This document shows positions 37,016 to 50,939 of a stretch of DNA of 64,000 nucleotides, piece by piece (the stretch's first letter is position 1; each line of letters opens with the position of its first letter). The position numbers were made by a program, and so were the translations under genes. The notes under the pieces were generated by a model that saw only the letters and a program-made list of their open reading frames with translations, searched no databases and was not told the origin of the DNA. Source of the stretch: Cyanoderma ruficeps (taxonomy: Eukaryota > Chordata > Aves > Passeriformes > Timaliidae); NCBI GenBank assembly GCA_008694505.1, contig VZDJ01007747.1, forward strand, positions 32,793,187-32,857,186, in the 5' to 3' direction.

Positions 37016-39423
37016 AACTAGATGAAACTGCAGAAAAATTCTGAATTCTATTGGTAAGTTTCTCTTTAAAGGAAGTTTAGAAAAAGACTTTGGCTTTGTC
37101 TTTTTGTTTCTCTATCTTCTCAGTTAAATTAGATGTTTCTATGACATTCTTTTTCACTACAAAGTAACTTTAATTAGCTCTCCTATGGTGTAAGCCTTTC
37201 CAGCTTAAAAAAAATACAGTTACTTTTAATGTCCATGTTCTCAGGCTTGCAGCTGCCCGCACTTGTGAGGCAGTCATGGAAAAGGAAAAACACAAAATTG
37301 AGGTGGGAGGAAGGTTTTGATTTGAACTCTTCCTGGTGGGAACAAGTCATTAAACAAATGTTCAGTTTCCAGATTTGGAAAAATCACAGAGTATATTTTG
37401 CAGAGCTGCTTTAAAAGCAACTGAGTAAGAGCATGGTATCTCACCAATAGATATTGCATTTGAATTTTAGGAAAGGAAGCAGTAGACTATGACTTTGAAA
37501 AAGCCAAATAAAGGCCAAAGACAGGTTTTGGCTTGCCAAATAGAAACAACTTCAATCTAAATGGAATGGAGTCCTTTGAGCTTTTGTTTTATGTTGTCTT
37601 TTCCTTTTCACTCTTTGAAAGAGAAATTAAGAAAACCCCTAAATCTGCAGACTGGCAGAAAAATAGCTTTTGCTGGCAAAGGACTGATATCGGTACATGT
37701 GGGTAATGCTGATTTCAGTAGGACTGCTTGGTTCAAACAAGGACAAATTCATATCATCAGTTTTTATCTTTGGTGCAGCTGGGAATTCCTGGCCATCTGA
37801 TTATTGGCTGGCAACACTTTTATGGAAATTTATCAACTTGCTTTGAAGTTTTCTAAGCTTACCCTTGCATAGTGAACATATTGATAAGAAGTCTCCTGGT
37901 ACTGTGTTCACACATTAAACTTATGTGCATTGTCAGAGCAGCGAGATGGCAATTTAAAATCTGTGATAATGTGGGTTCAACCTGAGCTCCTTCCCGTCAC
38001 TACCTTAGGCCTTCCAGGAGATACTTCCAATTTTCCAGGTATTTGACGGTCACTATCAAGATCAGAGCTCTACTGAATATTCTTTCATGGAAGGTGTCCA
38101 CAGGCAAGCCCAGTTCAAAAATACAGTCAAAATCTTTGCCATTTATACATTTATATGTAATTTTCAAATATTTTGTGTTTCACAACATATTTCTCTTGCC
38201 TCAGAGACAATATGCTTCCAAATTCCCTAAAAGCTTACTTTTATAATCATGTAGTCAAAACAGAAATTTCCCACAGCAGAGAATTCACTTCTTAATGGTC
38301 ATCAATGGTAAACATTTTAAATGCCTCCCAAATCAGCAATTTCTTTTTTTTACAGATGACACACAAATGCCTGGAGTATGGAAGGATTCACAGTTGTTCA
38401 ATAGTATGGGGACATTAGTAGTAATATATATATATTTAGAAAATAGGTGCTATCTTATTGAACAGACAACATGAATTTTACTGCTATTGGCAAAAGATCT
38501 TTTGGGAGGCAAAACATAGAGCCTTCCTAAACCAACACAGATATTGGCATCTGATTCCATTAATGTCCCAGAAGTACCCCACTAATTTACTGTGATATAG
38601 CTATTCTTATTATCCTGATTCTAAGCTACATCTTTCATTGCCAAATTAACCAAAACTCTGTGAGAATGAACGAACACATCATTTTGCCGAAGTCTGCCCA
38701 GCTGTCATCTATAACTTTTAACTCAAATAAACCTGAGTTAGGGCAAATTCAGAGTTGTTTTTTAGGATAAAGCTCACAATAATGGAAATAAGCGTCTCAC
38801 TCAAAGTCAACGTCACTCTGATGTGTTCTATATCAGGTTTAAAAATTGTTGGATGCAAGGATTTCTTTTTCTTGCCTTTGGATGTGTTCCCAAGGCACTA
38901 AATGGGACTACTTGGGGTTCAAGAAAGCCCCTGCAGAAGCAGGCACAGGCTGCTGGCAGCACCAGCTTGCACTGGACCTTGGGGCCACCGCAGGGAATGC
39001 TGACCATGGGGATGAGAAATCTGTACCCAATAGTGATGGGGTCATGGACACGAAAAAATGCTCAACACACAGCTGGGAGGTGAAAAAAATGGCTTTGTTG
39101 TTATTGCCCTGTTCAAACGTACTGGCTTGGATTTTGGGTTATGCCTTGTCTGCAATGCTTTGTAGCAGAGGAAGGCGCAAGGCAAGAGCTGGGTTAAGCT
39201 ATCTCTAGGCCTCATCAGTTCTGCCTGGCTGGTCTCTCTTCCAGCATTAGACCAGTGTCAAGAAATCCTGATTTCCTGCTCATGCTGGCCCTGGAGAGTA
39301 GTTCTGGGAACTGTAATCTGCTATACTGTGGGCGGAGGGCCAGCCCAGGCATTGGCGGGGTGTGCACAGCTGCGCCTCCACAAGAAGTAATGCAGCAGGA
39401 TTGGAGCAGGGAAAAGCAGTGCT

Positions 39424-39458
39424 GGGGGCATGGGGGCCACACAGGGAGCTGGTGGGGG
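39424..39458 (+). other. G-quadruplex motif in a GC-richer interval
   Basis: GGGGG-CAT-GGGGG-CCACACA-GGG-AGCTGGT-GGGGG fits the G3+N1-7 rule with loops of 3, 7 and 7. It sits within the GC-richer 38880-39760 interval. Confidence 0.5.
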
Positions 39459-42400
39459 TGCTTGGGCTCTCCCCCTTCAGGGCATAGCATGCTGGTTGGT
39501 GGGGAGCCTGTGGGTGTGCTTCACTGCACAGGGCACCATCTAACTCCCCCATGGGCAAGCCTTCCTTTGCTGGGTGCTGCCAAGAGACCTTTTCTGCCGA
39601 ATGTCCCCAGTCTCAGCTGCAGCATAGATGGAGGATCACTCCAGGATGTGCTGGGACCAAGCCTGCCCTGGTTCAGGGCTTGATTTCAGGGTTTGGTTTC
39701 TGTTCTGCTGTCAGTGTCATGGAAAGCTGCTGGGGAGAGAAGCAAGAGGTTGCTTATGATTTTTCAGTTGACAGTCCTCAGATTTCTCTTCATACATTTA
39801 AGGACTAAACCCACCGTGATATAGACTATTGTTATTCATCCAAAAATGTGGAAATGGTACATCTTTGTTTAATTGGAAAAAACCACCAATGTTTATATCT
39901 TGAAACATTCATCAGTTGCTCAATGAGACAGCTATCTGCATGGATTTACTTCCAAGAAGAAATGAAATACTTTATCTTAAAAAATTCCTGTAAGCCTGTT
40001 TGCTGCTATTTTATACCTAGATAAAGAAAATAACTTCTGATTGTCTTTAGATTATCCCAGTTGACAGTATATCAATGAACATGTCATTATCAGATTATAA
40101 ATGTTGCTATTTCTATGGCTCTTGCAGTCCTGTTTTTGCCAGCTAGCACTGTCTGTATCTCAGCCGACATCTCTGCATTAGCTCTGTGCTTTTCTTACCA
40201 GCACAGCATGCAAAGTTTTGTAACTGCCTTTGCTACAGCAGCCATTAGCAGCTGCACTGCCTATGTGAAATGATACTCTGGGATGTATTTCTTTACTCTG
40301 CTGCAGTGATATCTGCACATGATGACTGCTTAGAGACAAAGAACCATGTCAAAAAGAAAGAAGCAGCTTCAGAAAGTTGTGGGAAAATGCTACTTTGCTC
40401 TCAGCAAAGAGTGAGTTTAAAATATCTAACTGCTCTTTGCTGAATACATGATAGGACTGGCGAGGAAAAACGATTTTGTCCTTGCAGTGGATATACAGGC
40501 CCTTAAGGCAGGCAGACAGGTTATGGATCTGACTCTAAGGAACCAAAAACACTCTAGCCATCCCATAGAAGATTTCTATAAGGTTTTCCATCTTTTACAC
40601 AGTCACTACTGTCCATCTGGTATGCAGAGAGATCGAACGCACAAATCAGAACACAGCCAAAACACCCAAGTTTTGCAGATATGAAAAAAAAATAGAAGCA
40701 GATAGATAGCTATAGATGTATATAAATAAAATTTATAAATATAGATTAAAAAATTCTTGAAACCCCAGACAGAATTTCAAATAGGTTGTCCATCTTGACA
40801 CTTGAGCTTCTGAACCTGTGTTTTACAGAACACTGGATCCCCATTTCCCTGCGTGAACCCCTGCTTTGGTATTTTGCCAAGATGGCAACCTTTAAAAATT
40901 TCACAGCTGGTTTTCCCCATGTTATGTGAAACATTTTGCACTTGAAGAAAGAAATTAACTTGACGCCACTGGGATACAAAGCAAATGTTGCATCCATGTT
41001 GCTGGTATAGGTGGCAAGGAAATATTATTTGGAATCCAGAAGTGAGGGAGAAAAAGGAGGGGAAGGAGCTTGTATCAGGCACTGACTGCATTACAAAGGC
41101 ATTAGTGACAGGTGGGGACAGCATGCACAGCAAAGAGAAAGAATATAAAATAGCTAGTCACTGGTTTTACCACAAAGGCCAGGCCTTGGCAGTTTCTGCT
41201 ACTGAAGAGAATTAGACAGAAACAGTCTCCCCAAGCATCCTATGATGCCATCTGGCTTATTACAGAGGAAATCCCCATTGGCAGTCTGGGTTTTTTTCCC
41301 TTCTTTTTCTTCACAACAACCTGAATGAGTGCCAAGATTATTTCTCTCTCTCATGCTCCTTCTCTTTGGCATCAAAACATCATTCTGTAGAAAAGGGAAA
41401 TATGCACTGCATTGGCTCAGATGAAGGCAGCAATTTAAGGAGCAGGAGCCTTTGCAAGCTTTGAGACAGAAGCAGGGCTGATAAAGGAGATTAAACAACC
41501 TGAGACCCTTTTGATTAACAAACTGAACCATCTTGGTGCTGGAAAAGTATAGATATAGTTGGATAGCTCTGATATACTGTCTGTGCTTGCCAGGAGAGTT
41601 ATCTATTTCCATTATTGGCCTAAAGGGTGATGTAGGCAATGAAAGTGAGTCACCAAATAGGAGTTCAGGTGAGATGAAGGTAGCGTGAGCAGGGAGCGCC
41701 TCTTTATTACAACTCTTCAAACCACCTACTGTGGGCAATTACTTTGTCACCTCCTTGTCCTTTCTGCAAGGTTTCCTTTCCTGAGATTAACAATGTGCAT
41801 GCACAACAGTGGTCTGTACCTGACAGACAAGGAGACACGAGTAGTGTGGTTAATTTTAATTATTTTTCAGTGAAACATCCACATTAGATGCTGAATGGAG
41901 CTGATTTAAATTACAGCTTGCCTGAAAACTGTGATTGACCTGCAAAAAGGTCCTACCATGTTTAAAAAGATGATTATACTGGAGGAAAATGTTGAATATT
42001 TTGCCAGACGCTGAATATTAATTTTTTATCCTAAACACTTAGTTTTGTGTGCGTGCAGTAACTCATGCATATACATGGAGCTAGATTTTGTAGATATTTT
42101 TTATTTTTTAAATATCCTTTTTTCTAGGTAAATAACTGTTTGGTGAGTTCCCTGTAATCTCAGTAGTTTTTTTATTGAAGTAATCTTTGCAATGAAGAAC
42201 AGTTAACCAATATTTTTTGCAACCTAATAATTTTCATGTCGGCTTGAAATGCTAATGAATATTTTGTAAATAATGCAGTGTACATAGGGGATATGTATAT
42301 GTCCTCTATGGAAGTCTGTCCCTTATTTTTGCACTGTGGTGAGGTAGGACACTTTTTCAGTTCTGTTCTGGCCTGGATATGATGTATCTTCCTTCAGTCT

Positions 42401-45400
42401 TTGTTTTTACCACATCATATTTAATCTGTGGATAGAAACGGAACAGCCACAGCTCCCCTTCTCCCTCTGTTTTGTTTTTTTTTTCCAGTCATAAAACTAG
42501 AGCTCTGTCTCTCAGTCATGCTGCTTTTTAAGATCATAGTTCAATTGCATTATTGTTGTGTTTTCTTCCTTCTTTCCTGCCACTAAGGTATAAATACCAT
42601 TGAAGTATTTGCTTTAAAAATAGAACTTGTTCAAAATGGTGATGTTGTGGGTAAAAATGACCTATTGATACCAAGCCATCTGGGGAAGGGGGTGTTTAAC
42701 AAACATAGGAAAAAAAGCAGTGCACTCAGCAGGTTTGGGAGAACGGTATCAGAGGTCTGCAAAGGAACTGTTCTTATGTTAACACTAGTGCTTCCTGGCT
42801 TTGAAGTGTATTGCCTAAAGTCTAGGGGTTTTCTGCAGTTGCTATTTCGTAGTGAAAATTTCTATTATTTCTTTTATCATGTAACAGCCATATCTAAATT
42901 CAGAAAACATTATCAATGGTTGCAGGAAGAAAAAACTTAATTCTGTCACAGAATAGGAAATAAAGGTTAAAATAGGGGCTTCCAAGTATTACCAAAAGCA
43001 TCCTACTGCTACATGAAAAAAAAAAAAGGTAGTAGAAAAGGGAAGAAATTAAAAAGACAATTTAGTATTGAGTGTGAATAAGGAAAGGTGAGTTATGTTG
43101 CTTCCTGACTGATTTTGGTTTTGACATAAGTTCCACTATGTCATATATTAAGAGTGTTTTCTACTGTTATAAAAGTTTCTGGCAGTGGATTTTAGCTCTT
43201 CCCTTAGATATTTCATCGGCCTGTGGGAGGACCTGACTGTATGCACAGCAAATACCTGAAGTGGCTGAGTGATACCACTGGGCAAGACATTCACCCCTCA
43301 CTGCAGAACTGAGTGAAACCTAAAACTATGTGCTGCCACGGAGACAGAGGTCAGGATCCAGAGGTGTCTTTGAGGACGTGCCCTTTATGGCCTCTATGCA
43401 GCATAACCTTGCAGTGAAGGGACTGACATCTCCTTACAGAAAACTGTACTTTGCAAATCTCAGCAAACTGTGATTTGATGATCTCAGCAAATAGTGCCTT
43501 TGTCTGCAGTGCTTGGGTCTCCCTCTCCATGTGGTGGATCCTGCTGGCAGGTGAAGTGGTATTGACTGCCCTGGGTTTGTGCTGCTCTGGGCCAGACACT
43601 CCAACCCGCATGTCCAGGGGTGCAGTGGGAGGGCATGGAAAGGAAGAACTGTGGGCCGAGAGCACTGGGGAAAGACTAGAGAGATGGGAATAAAATTTTC
43701 TGAAGTCTGACCATCCATCTTTATGCACATGGCCTCTTGAAGGGTCTGTTTCCCTAGACCTCATCCTGCTTTTTTCTAAAGGGAAATTTCCCAGGCGGAG
43801 CTTCTGAGCATTCCCCCACTGATGAAACAGGGGATCAGTCACCAAGACCTGGGAGCCAATGAGGAGCTGGACTAGAAGATGGTAAAAACTGTACCTGGAA
43901 GTAATAAGGACTCAAGATCTTTATTAAAAGTTTGCTACGGTTTGATCATTGCTTGTCAATATACCAGTCTTTATCTGAGTAACCTCTTTCCATGAAGTTT
44001 GAAAAAAAGAAAAAAAAAGAAAAATGCCAGCACCTAAACTGACTAACTGTAGGTCCAAAGGTAACCCAGGAGTTAGCTTATTCAAATCTAATGAACTGCC
44101 TCATTGTTTGAGCAGTGCTGATAAGTTTTTTGATAAAAGGCCTTGTATTATTGCTTTTACTCAGTTATATTGTCCTTGCAAAAGACAAATTGCTCAAAAC
44201 AGAGGAAAAATGTACTTCCTTAGAAGTCTTTTCACAGAAAATATACACAAAATTAATGACATAAATGAAAAAGGAACACATAAAAACAAAGGAGTGACAT
44301 TTATGTGAAGGAAACATATGAAAATTGCCTTTGCAATAGAGAAGACATCTTGATTGTGAAATTGGCTACTGTTGGAATAACACAATTTTAGTAATCTCTC
44401 TATACCAAGCACAATATTTTATTCTTATTTTCTTTCAAATCCATCACTCAGTTTACTTGACTGTAGGAGTTTTCACCAACAAGCATTGTACTGACTGTAT
44501 CAGTAATTTATATCTGATAAGAAATGAAAATATTCATGGATTTCTACAAACTGTGTGCTGAAAGTGTGGCACAGAATGATGAATAGCCCTGACTATCTGA
44601 AGGTATTTTTGTCTTCTGTTATCTTTAAAAAGACAGGTTTTGAAAGCACGTGAGATCTAAATTTTTTACTTTGTTAACAGTAGTCTTAAGTAGTGCTGTT
44701 CATCTCTAGGAAATAAGAAAATATTCAGATACCAGCAGCACCACAAACTTGTGTTCCCCCATTCTCTTCTCCTGCAGACTAGGAGGTCTCGATACTGTGT
44801 ATAGCCTTTTCTGGAACTAGTGAGTCTGAGATGTATTTTTGCCTTTTCATTCAAATACTGGGCCTGGAAAACAGGTATTTGGAGAAATTAATGACTGCCT
44901 GGTCACTGGAGTTCTCCTTTCCTCAGAGCAGACATATATACTTTCGTCACATGTGTAATTCTGGCCCATGCCATGGCCAAATTTCCCCTCAAGCTGCGCA
45001 AACTGTATCATTGTCTCTGCCCACCTGCAAATGCTGAATGCCCCAGTTTAGCCTGCTGTATTGCAGAATTTGCACTGGAATAGGGCAGGGCAGAATGCAT
45101 TTGGTCACTTTGCAGTCATGGACAGTTAGTTGTTATTATCTCAGGTAAAACAAAAAGGACGTGTGCATTGCGTAACTGAAAGGCTGGATGTTGACAGAGG
45201 ATGGATGACATCAAGACACAAGCTGTGGCTGGGTCCTTACCTGCACTGCTTATCCAGAAGCACAAGAAGCACTAGAGGTAGACTAGCTCTTGCTGCCTCC
45301 TGCAAATCCGTCTGGCTGAAAAAAAGCTCCACCCGTGGTGCTTTGTTGTAAGTGCTGCTGCATGGGGAGTTCCAGGACAGTTCTTATCTTTCGGAGTGCA

Positions 45401-45890
45401 CTCACATTAAGAATAGTTCAGATCTTAGCACTCTGTGTCCAAATATTTTGTATGTACTGTAGCTTAGCAATGCCTCCCAGGAAATATTACTCTGTCAGTA
45501 GGCAAACAATTGCTTAGCTTGAAAGAAGTGTAATTATTTAAGGCATGCACAAATGCTTTTGGCTGCGTGGTGCCGTAACATTATTAACTGTGGGGGAAAA
45601 ACTAGCTAGCTCTTTTTTAGAAACTATATTACCATTTTCCTGAAATGCAAAATTGCACTAAGTCCTATCCTGACCAGAATTCCACATTTGCTCTTGATAG
45701 TAGATTGGATTTCAGAGCAGGATTAAGTAAATAAGTCATATTAAAATGACAAAATGGGTAAATAGAATATAATGTGAAATGAAATGTAAATTGGATTTAG
45801 GCAAACACTTTTATACAGACCTCCCGTCAAACCCTATCAGACTGCTTCAAATTCCTACTGTGATTTCTGCTCGCAGTTCTATTACATGTT

Positions 45891-45975
45891 GCCACTCAAG
45901 GGCATTTGATGTTTTCTCTCTCTGGAAATTCATTTGCATTTAAATGATTTGAAATAATCATAAAAGCCAAGTGCT
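45891..45975. promoter_or_regulatory. POU-type motif cluster, PORE-like
   Basis: An octamer ATTTGCAT (45932-45939) overlaps the palindrome ATTTAAAT (45938-45945), giving the minus-strand string ATTTAAATGCAAAT. That differs by one base deletion from the palindromic Oct-factor element ATTTGAAATGCAAAT. A further ATTTGAAAT follows a few bases on. The motif resemblance is seen; binding or function is inference. Confidence 0.25.
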
Positions 45976-48900
45976 ATGAAGTTTGAAATTAGTTACTGTC
46001 TATAAATTGCGATGCCATTAAAAGATGATTTTGAAGAGCTTTGCTGTCTCAAATGTATGCAGATTAAAATCTAACAAAGTACACCTTGTTACAAAACTGT
46101 AAAGAATGGTGTGACATGGACTTAAATTGATTTATTCTCCTACTAGTGCCTATAAACTTTGCATACTTGGGTTTCTTCTCAAAGTGGAAAAAAACCTTTC
46201 ATTTGCCTTCTGAATCTGAGCCAAATTCTGTTCTCAGATGGGGTTTCATTGGGTGTATCTGACACCACTTCTTGGCCCTCAGAGTTTAATCTATACGGTC
46301 TATTAAATTTCTGGAAATGCTGTATGAATAGTTGGGTCTCATAATTTTTTTATGGAGGGAATAAAGGAGTGGGATCAGGAACAACGGAGACCATTTACAG
46401 TTGGCAGTATGTGTATACGTATTTATACCTGTATCTGCTCAGTTTTCCCTCTCTCCCTGGAATTTTAATGTTCTCCCAGTAGGTGTTTCTACAGGATATT
46501 CTCTCTGAGGCAGCTGGTGCTCCTGGTATGTCACCCTGGAGCCAGCCTAACCTTCTTGCCTATGGAAAGGTAAAACTTGGTTAGGAGCACGAATACATTT
46601 TGAAATACTGAAGCCCCTTTGGTAAGAGATCTTCTCTCCATTCACCTCTAGACAAGCTTAGGCAAAATAGAGCTGTCACCTCATAAACTCGTCTTCCACC
46701 TCGCCTCCCCTAGCACTATTACACTTTTAACCTATTCCTGCTCTCTGCCTGTGAGACCTTGTTGCAGTATACTGCCTAATATAAATTCCTACTCTCTCTT
46801 TGTTTATACCATTGGGATATAATAACTTTACATTTTTGGATACCAACGGTATATTCCAAATACATTTTCCTATCCCCTAATAATTTGTAACAAGGAAAGT
46901 GAAGTTGCCTTGGTTTATAGGTCTCAGAACCCAGGGATGGAATTGTGTCTTTATAAACATATTTATATGTGGATTTTTATTGTTCAAAAGTAAGAAAGAA
47001 GTGTGTAGAACATATCTTAAAGGGCAAGAAAAGGTTTTGGTTTTGTATTTCCAGTCTAATGGCTCAAATATTCCTGATGTAGTTTCCTTGAAATAACATT
47101 AGCTGTATTATTCTTACAAATCTTTCTAGTACAATAGAAAGTCCTATACTTGGTGTATGAGTCATAAAATAAAGCAGCTCTGTCTTAACCACCTCTTTAT
47201 GAGCAATTTTTTATCTGAAATTGTCTCAGTGGTTAGTGCAAACTACCAGATAATCCTTCCTGATCAATCCTTAATGCAAATTCAGTCTATGCACGCTAAT
47301 GTGGGGACAATACCTGGTCTCCCAAATAGGGTTTATGGTTGCTGCAGAGTCAGATTAGTGATGGGGAGTGGGGAAGTGAGACAAAAATGAACTGATAAGT
47401 TTAGCACGTTATTGTTACTCTAGCATGCCACAGGCTTCTTATGTTAGTGTTCTGGTAGAGTCCTGACTCGTAGAGTCTTTATCAGAAGGAAAATCCTTAT
47501 AGATTCACTGTGCAGCTCAGGCTAAATAGCACCAAATAAAGGATGAGTCTGTCCAGTTCTGATCATTCCCTGGAAGATTGGTTGGAGGACAATGGATTTT
47601 ACATAGGAAATGAGAGGTAGGCTATTTTCCCTGGGCAGGTATTCATTGCAAAAGCAATTTTAGCTTCTACACATGTTTTGCTGAAAACCCCCCTTGCCTG
47701 AATTATTGACTGAAGAGCAAGCATTCTTTCAGTCCCAGATGGTTTCATTTGAGCACAACTACAGGCTACCAGCTTCTCTCTTTCATTGAAATTACCTGGC
47801 CACTTTACTAACAACCATTTACTTCAGTCACTTTCCACAGTCTGCTTCAGGAGCTTGGAGCAGGGTAATTTTGTCCATATCCATGAAGGGAGAACCCTGG
47901 ACCAGCAGCACTGAGAAACTGGGGATAGTCCCTGGAAGTCTGATCTGTGCCTGAAAGTGTGAGAGGGTGCTGAGATACAACAGTAATTTGGACAGGGATG
48001 AAGGATACACCTATTCACTGTTGAACTAATCCGAGCGGTTACTCCAGGTGTCTGCTTTTCCCTCAGGAGAGAAAAAAAATGCTCTTAAGGACAGTGGATA
48101 ACCTATCTTTCAGTGAGAAATCCTTTTTCGCACACTCTATAGAAAAGTTGGAAAAGCTTTCGTTTGAGCACAGTTCTCCATCACAGCAGGGTTTACTTAA
48201 ATAAATTAAAAGCTTATGAAAAGACTGATTTTTGATGCCTCTTTTACATAAGTCCTTTTAAGAAAGACATCCAATAAATGAGCTATGGTAATTGATTCTG
48301 TCCTGCTTTAAATCAATATTCACAGACCACTGAAGAAAGTTTTGCAAATCATCTAGCTTTGAGAACTCTTACTACTCAAAACAAGACCTGGCAAAACAGA
48401 TAAAAATTACTCATAACTGCAGATGAAATTGTGGCAGGAGATTTAACTGAAAAATAACTTACACAGGGCAAACCATATCTCCCAGAACATATTGCAATCT
48501 GATCTCTGCAGATGTTATTGAAATAATGCAGAGTTTGATAAAAATGCATAAATTATACTTTATTGTGGATTATAAAATATGTTCTGAAAGGGATGGTAAG
48601 CACAGCAGGCATTTTGCTTTATCTAGTTTGACAGCACTTCTTTGCCATTAAATGAGGAGACATAACTTAATATGTGCAAAAGGCAGGGAAGGAAAGGGCC
48701 TAGACTGAAAACTTTCCGAAGATGGAACTATCTGCTTGTGTGCTTACACAGCTCTTAGCACAGAGACCCTTGAGTGTCCAGTGCTCTGGACAGACACTAA
48801 CATAAATAGCAGGAGAAACTTTCTTCTTTGTTCTAAAATGATAATGTTTTCTTTATATTTTCAAAGCCTCATGTTTTTGGACAGAGCCTAAGTGCCTTTT

Positions 48901-50909
48901 GGTTTCATCTGCCGTTTTTTCCTAACCGCTCCCTACAGGCATTTTTTTAGCTCTGCTTTGACCTATGTTAAGGAACATAAAGTTTTGGCACCCCCAAACC
49001 TGTGTAAGTTAAATATTGCAGCTCAGACCTGTCACTGCACAAGAAGGGTTTGAGGGCCAGAACTGCAGCACCGAATTTAAAACAGTGGGAGGTAACCTCA
49101 TCTCCTACTACTGCAATTTCATTTTTAGTTTTAGGGTTTTTGCTCCTCAGGCAAGCATTTCTAAATGTTCTGGAGTAGAAACTAACAGATGGGATTTCTT
49201 TAAAAAGATACAAACCACAGCTTAGGGTTTCAATATTTTTTTTTTTTCTACCAGAAGGTAGGTAATTAATGATTCAATGTGCAGCCACCATACACTGGAA
49301 TTTAAGCTGCTGCAAATCTCATTTGTAACCATAAGAATGCAAAGGGACACAAAAAGCTTGATTTGTTTTTGTGGCTTTCCTGAGTTAAAATTAAACCTAT
49401 TACCAAGAGCTGACAATGCAATATTGTTGCATTAAAGCCATGTTTATACTTTTTCATGCAGAATGTTTCCTGTGAATAACAACCTATAGAATTTGTGGTA
49501 TTTTTTGAAGACAGAGGTTAAAGTTATTATTCTGCTGTGTAATATCTGTTTGTAGCCACACATGCTGTGCCTACTGCCTGCATATTGTCTATACTGCCTG
49601 CAGTTTGCTATCCTGATCACTGTTGTTAATAGGGATATTAGACATTCACTAGACAATATAGCTTCTTTTAGTTATCCAGCAGGGGACTGAATTTTGTGAA
49701 CATACTGATTGTGTCCCAGATTTATCTTTCTACAAGTCAACTCTCTTTGGAGCTGGTGGCTGCTCATTGCACTTCTGCTCTTCTCATTCATTTTTGAAGT
49801 TGCTCTGTTACAAAGTGCCCAGCTCCCATTTAGTCAGCTGTAAACAGGAGGCAACTGCTCCACGGGAAAGTAGTTATGTAATTAATACATTGATTTGGAT
49901 TTGTTTAATATAAATAGGAGAATAAATTTAAATTAAGTTGAAGTACTTGCTTTCTTCTCTGGAACTTGCTTAATGCAGCAATGTACTGGGGCAAAGAGTT
50001 ATCCCTTCCTTGCAGAGACAAGAGCCTTGTGCCTCTTTTTGCACTGCCTCCAAGGAATGAAGTGGCCTCCAAGAACACAGCACGACTCAGAAAAGCAGTG
50101 ATAGTTTAAGTCTAGAAAGCATTTAACAATATGCTTAAATTTAAGCATTTTTTTCAGTCCCACCAGCCTCAAAAGGATTTAACGAGGCACTTAACATCCT
50201 CTCCGAACAAGGATACTTTCCTGGAGCTGGCCTTAACAAGGGAACTCACTACTTCCTTTTGCTGTGCATTCTAATGCTCTTTGAGTTCTACCTCTTCTTC
50301 AACACTTCTGAGGAGCTGACCCTGCCTTAGGCAGGAATAGGAGAAAGGCAAAGGGTTAAGTAATAGGGTTAAGTAATCAGTTGTCATCATACCTTTGCAT
50401 ACCATCCTGGTCATCCCATGGCTGGTGGTTTCTCTCATTCATCCATCCTTGGATCTTGCCCAGTAAATGGCAAGGAGGGTCACACCTGGGGTCCCAGCAC
50501 ATGCACCAGGGGCTGACTACACAAAACACAGCTCTAAAAATACGAAATAAGTGCAGGGAGGGGTCACTCAAAGGGTAGTGCAGAATGGCAAACTGCTTTC
50601 TTGTGTGATTTTGGCCGACTGCTTGTTCATTTCTAATTATGCTTTTATGTTGATTTAAATTGTAACGCTAACAATATTTTCATATGATCTTTGCTTAGGG
50701 GGAAGGTAAGCAGAAGAGTGAGCACCGATTAAGGGAAATGAAAGCAAATCTGTTTACTGATAATATATGTGACAACACTGAGACAGGTAAATGGTACTCA
50801 GGGATTTCTCCCTGCTCATGTTTATGATCTTCAATATATTTGTGCATTTCTCATTTACTGCCCAGGCAAAGTTAGCATTTCCAAATTACAGATGTATCAT
50901 GACAATTTT
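45976..50909. other. Unique AT-rich sequence
   Basis: No gene or mobile element recognised. It includes a 13-bp direct duplication GGGTTAAGTAATA at 50353-50377. T-rich runs occur near 49230-49250. Open frames are all under 82 codons. Confidence 0.5.
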
Positions 50910-50939
50910 GGTCAAAACAAGGTCAAAAAAGGTCAAAAA
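50909..50939 (+). promoter_or_regulatory. Triple nuclear-receptor-like half-site array (DR5 + perfect DR4)
   Basis: TGGTCA (50909-50914), AGGTCA (50920-50925) and AGGTCA (50930-50935) lie in direct orientation with 5-nt and 4-nt spacers. AGGTCA-N4-AGGTCA is the perfect DR4 layout recognised by RXR heterodimers with thyroid hormone receptor or LXR. The whole array can also be read as three drifted copies of a 10-bp unit GGTCAAAAAA, so slippage could have created it without selection. Confidence 0.3.

Larger units (their letters stand above)
35787..45890. other. Unique sequence with a GC-richer interval
   Basis: No gene recognised. 38880-39760 is richer in G+C and has overlapping frames of 85-142 codons on both strands without recognisable domains. 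Two G-quadruplex motifs lie at 36990-37015 and 39424-39458. A minus-strand frame of 179 codons (41199-41738) and one of 164 codons (43351-43845) resemble no protein family. An A/TAGA-rich tract lies at 40682-40755 and A-rich tracts at 36883-36909 and 44002-44023. Confidence 0.5.

Noticed and set aside
39255..39683. 142-codon plus-strand frame in GC-richer DNA
   Set aside because: Gly/Pro/Cys-rich translation from composition; frames on both strands are open together.
41199..41738. 179-codon minus-strand open frame
   Set aside because: The translation is Cys/Ser/Leu-rich without a known motif; there is no promoter, splice or polyadenylation context that I can point to.
43351..43845. 164-codon minus-strand frame overlapping another minus-strand frame and a plus-strand frame
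   Set aside because: Three overlapping open frames in a GC-richer patch indicate low stop-codon density, not a gene.
50353..50377. Interstitial telomere repeat
   Set aside because: Only two GGGTTA words, embedded in a 13-bp unit; not a TTAGGG array.
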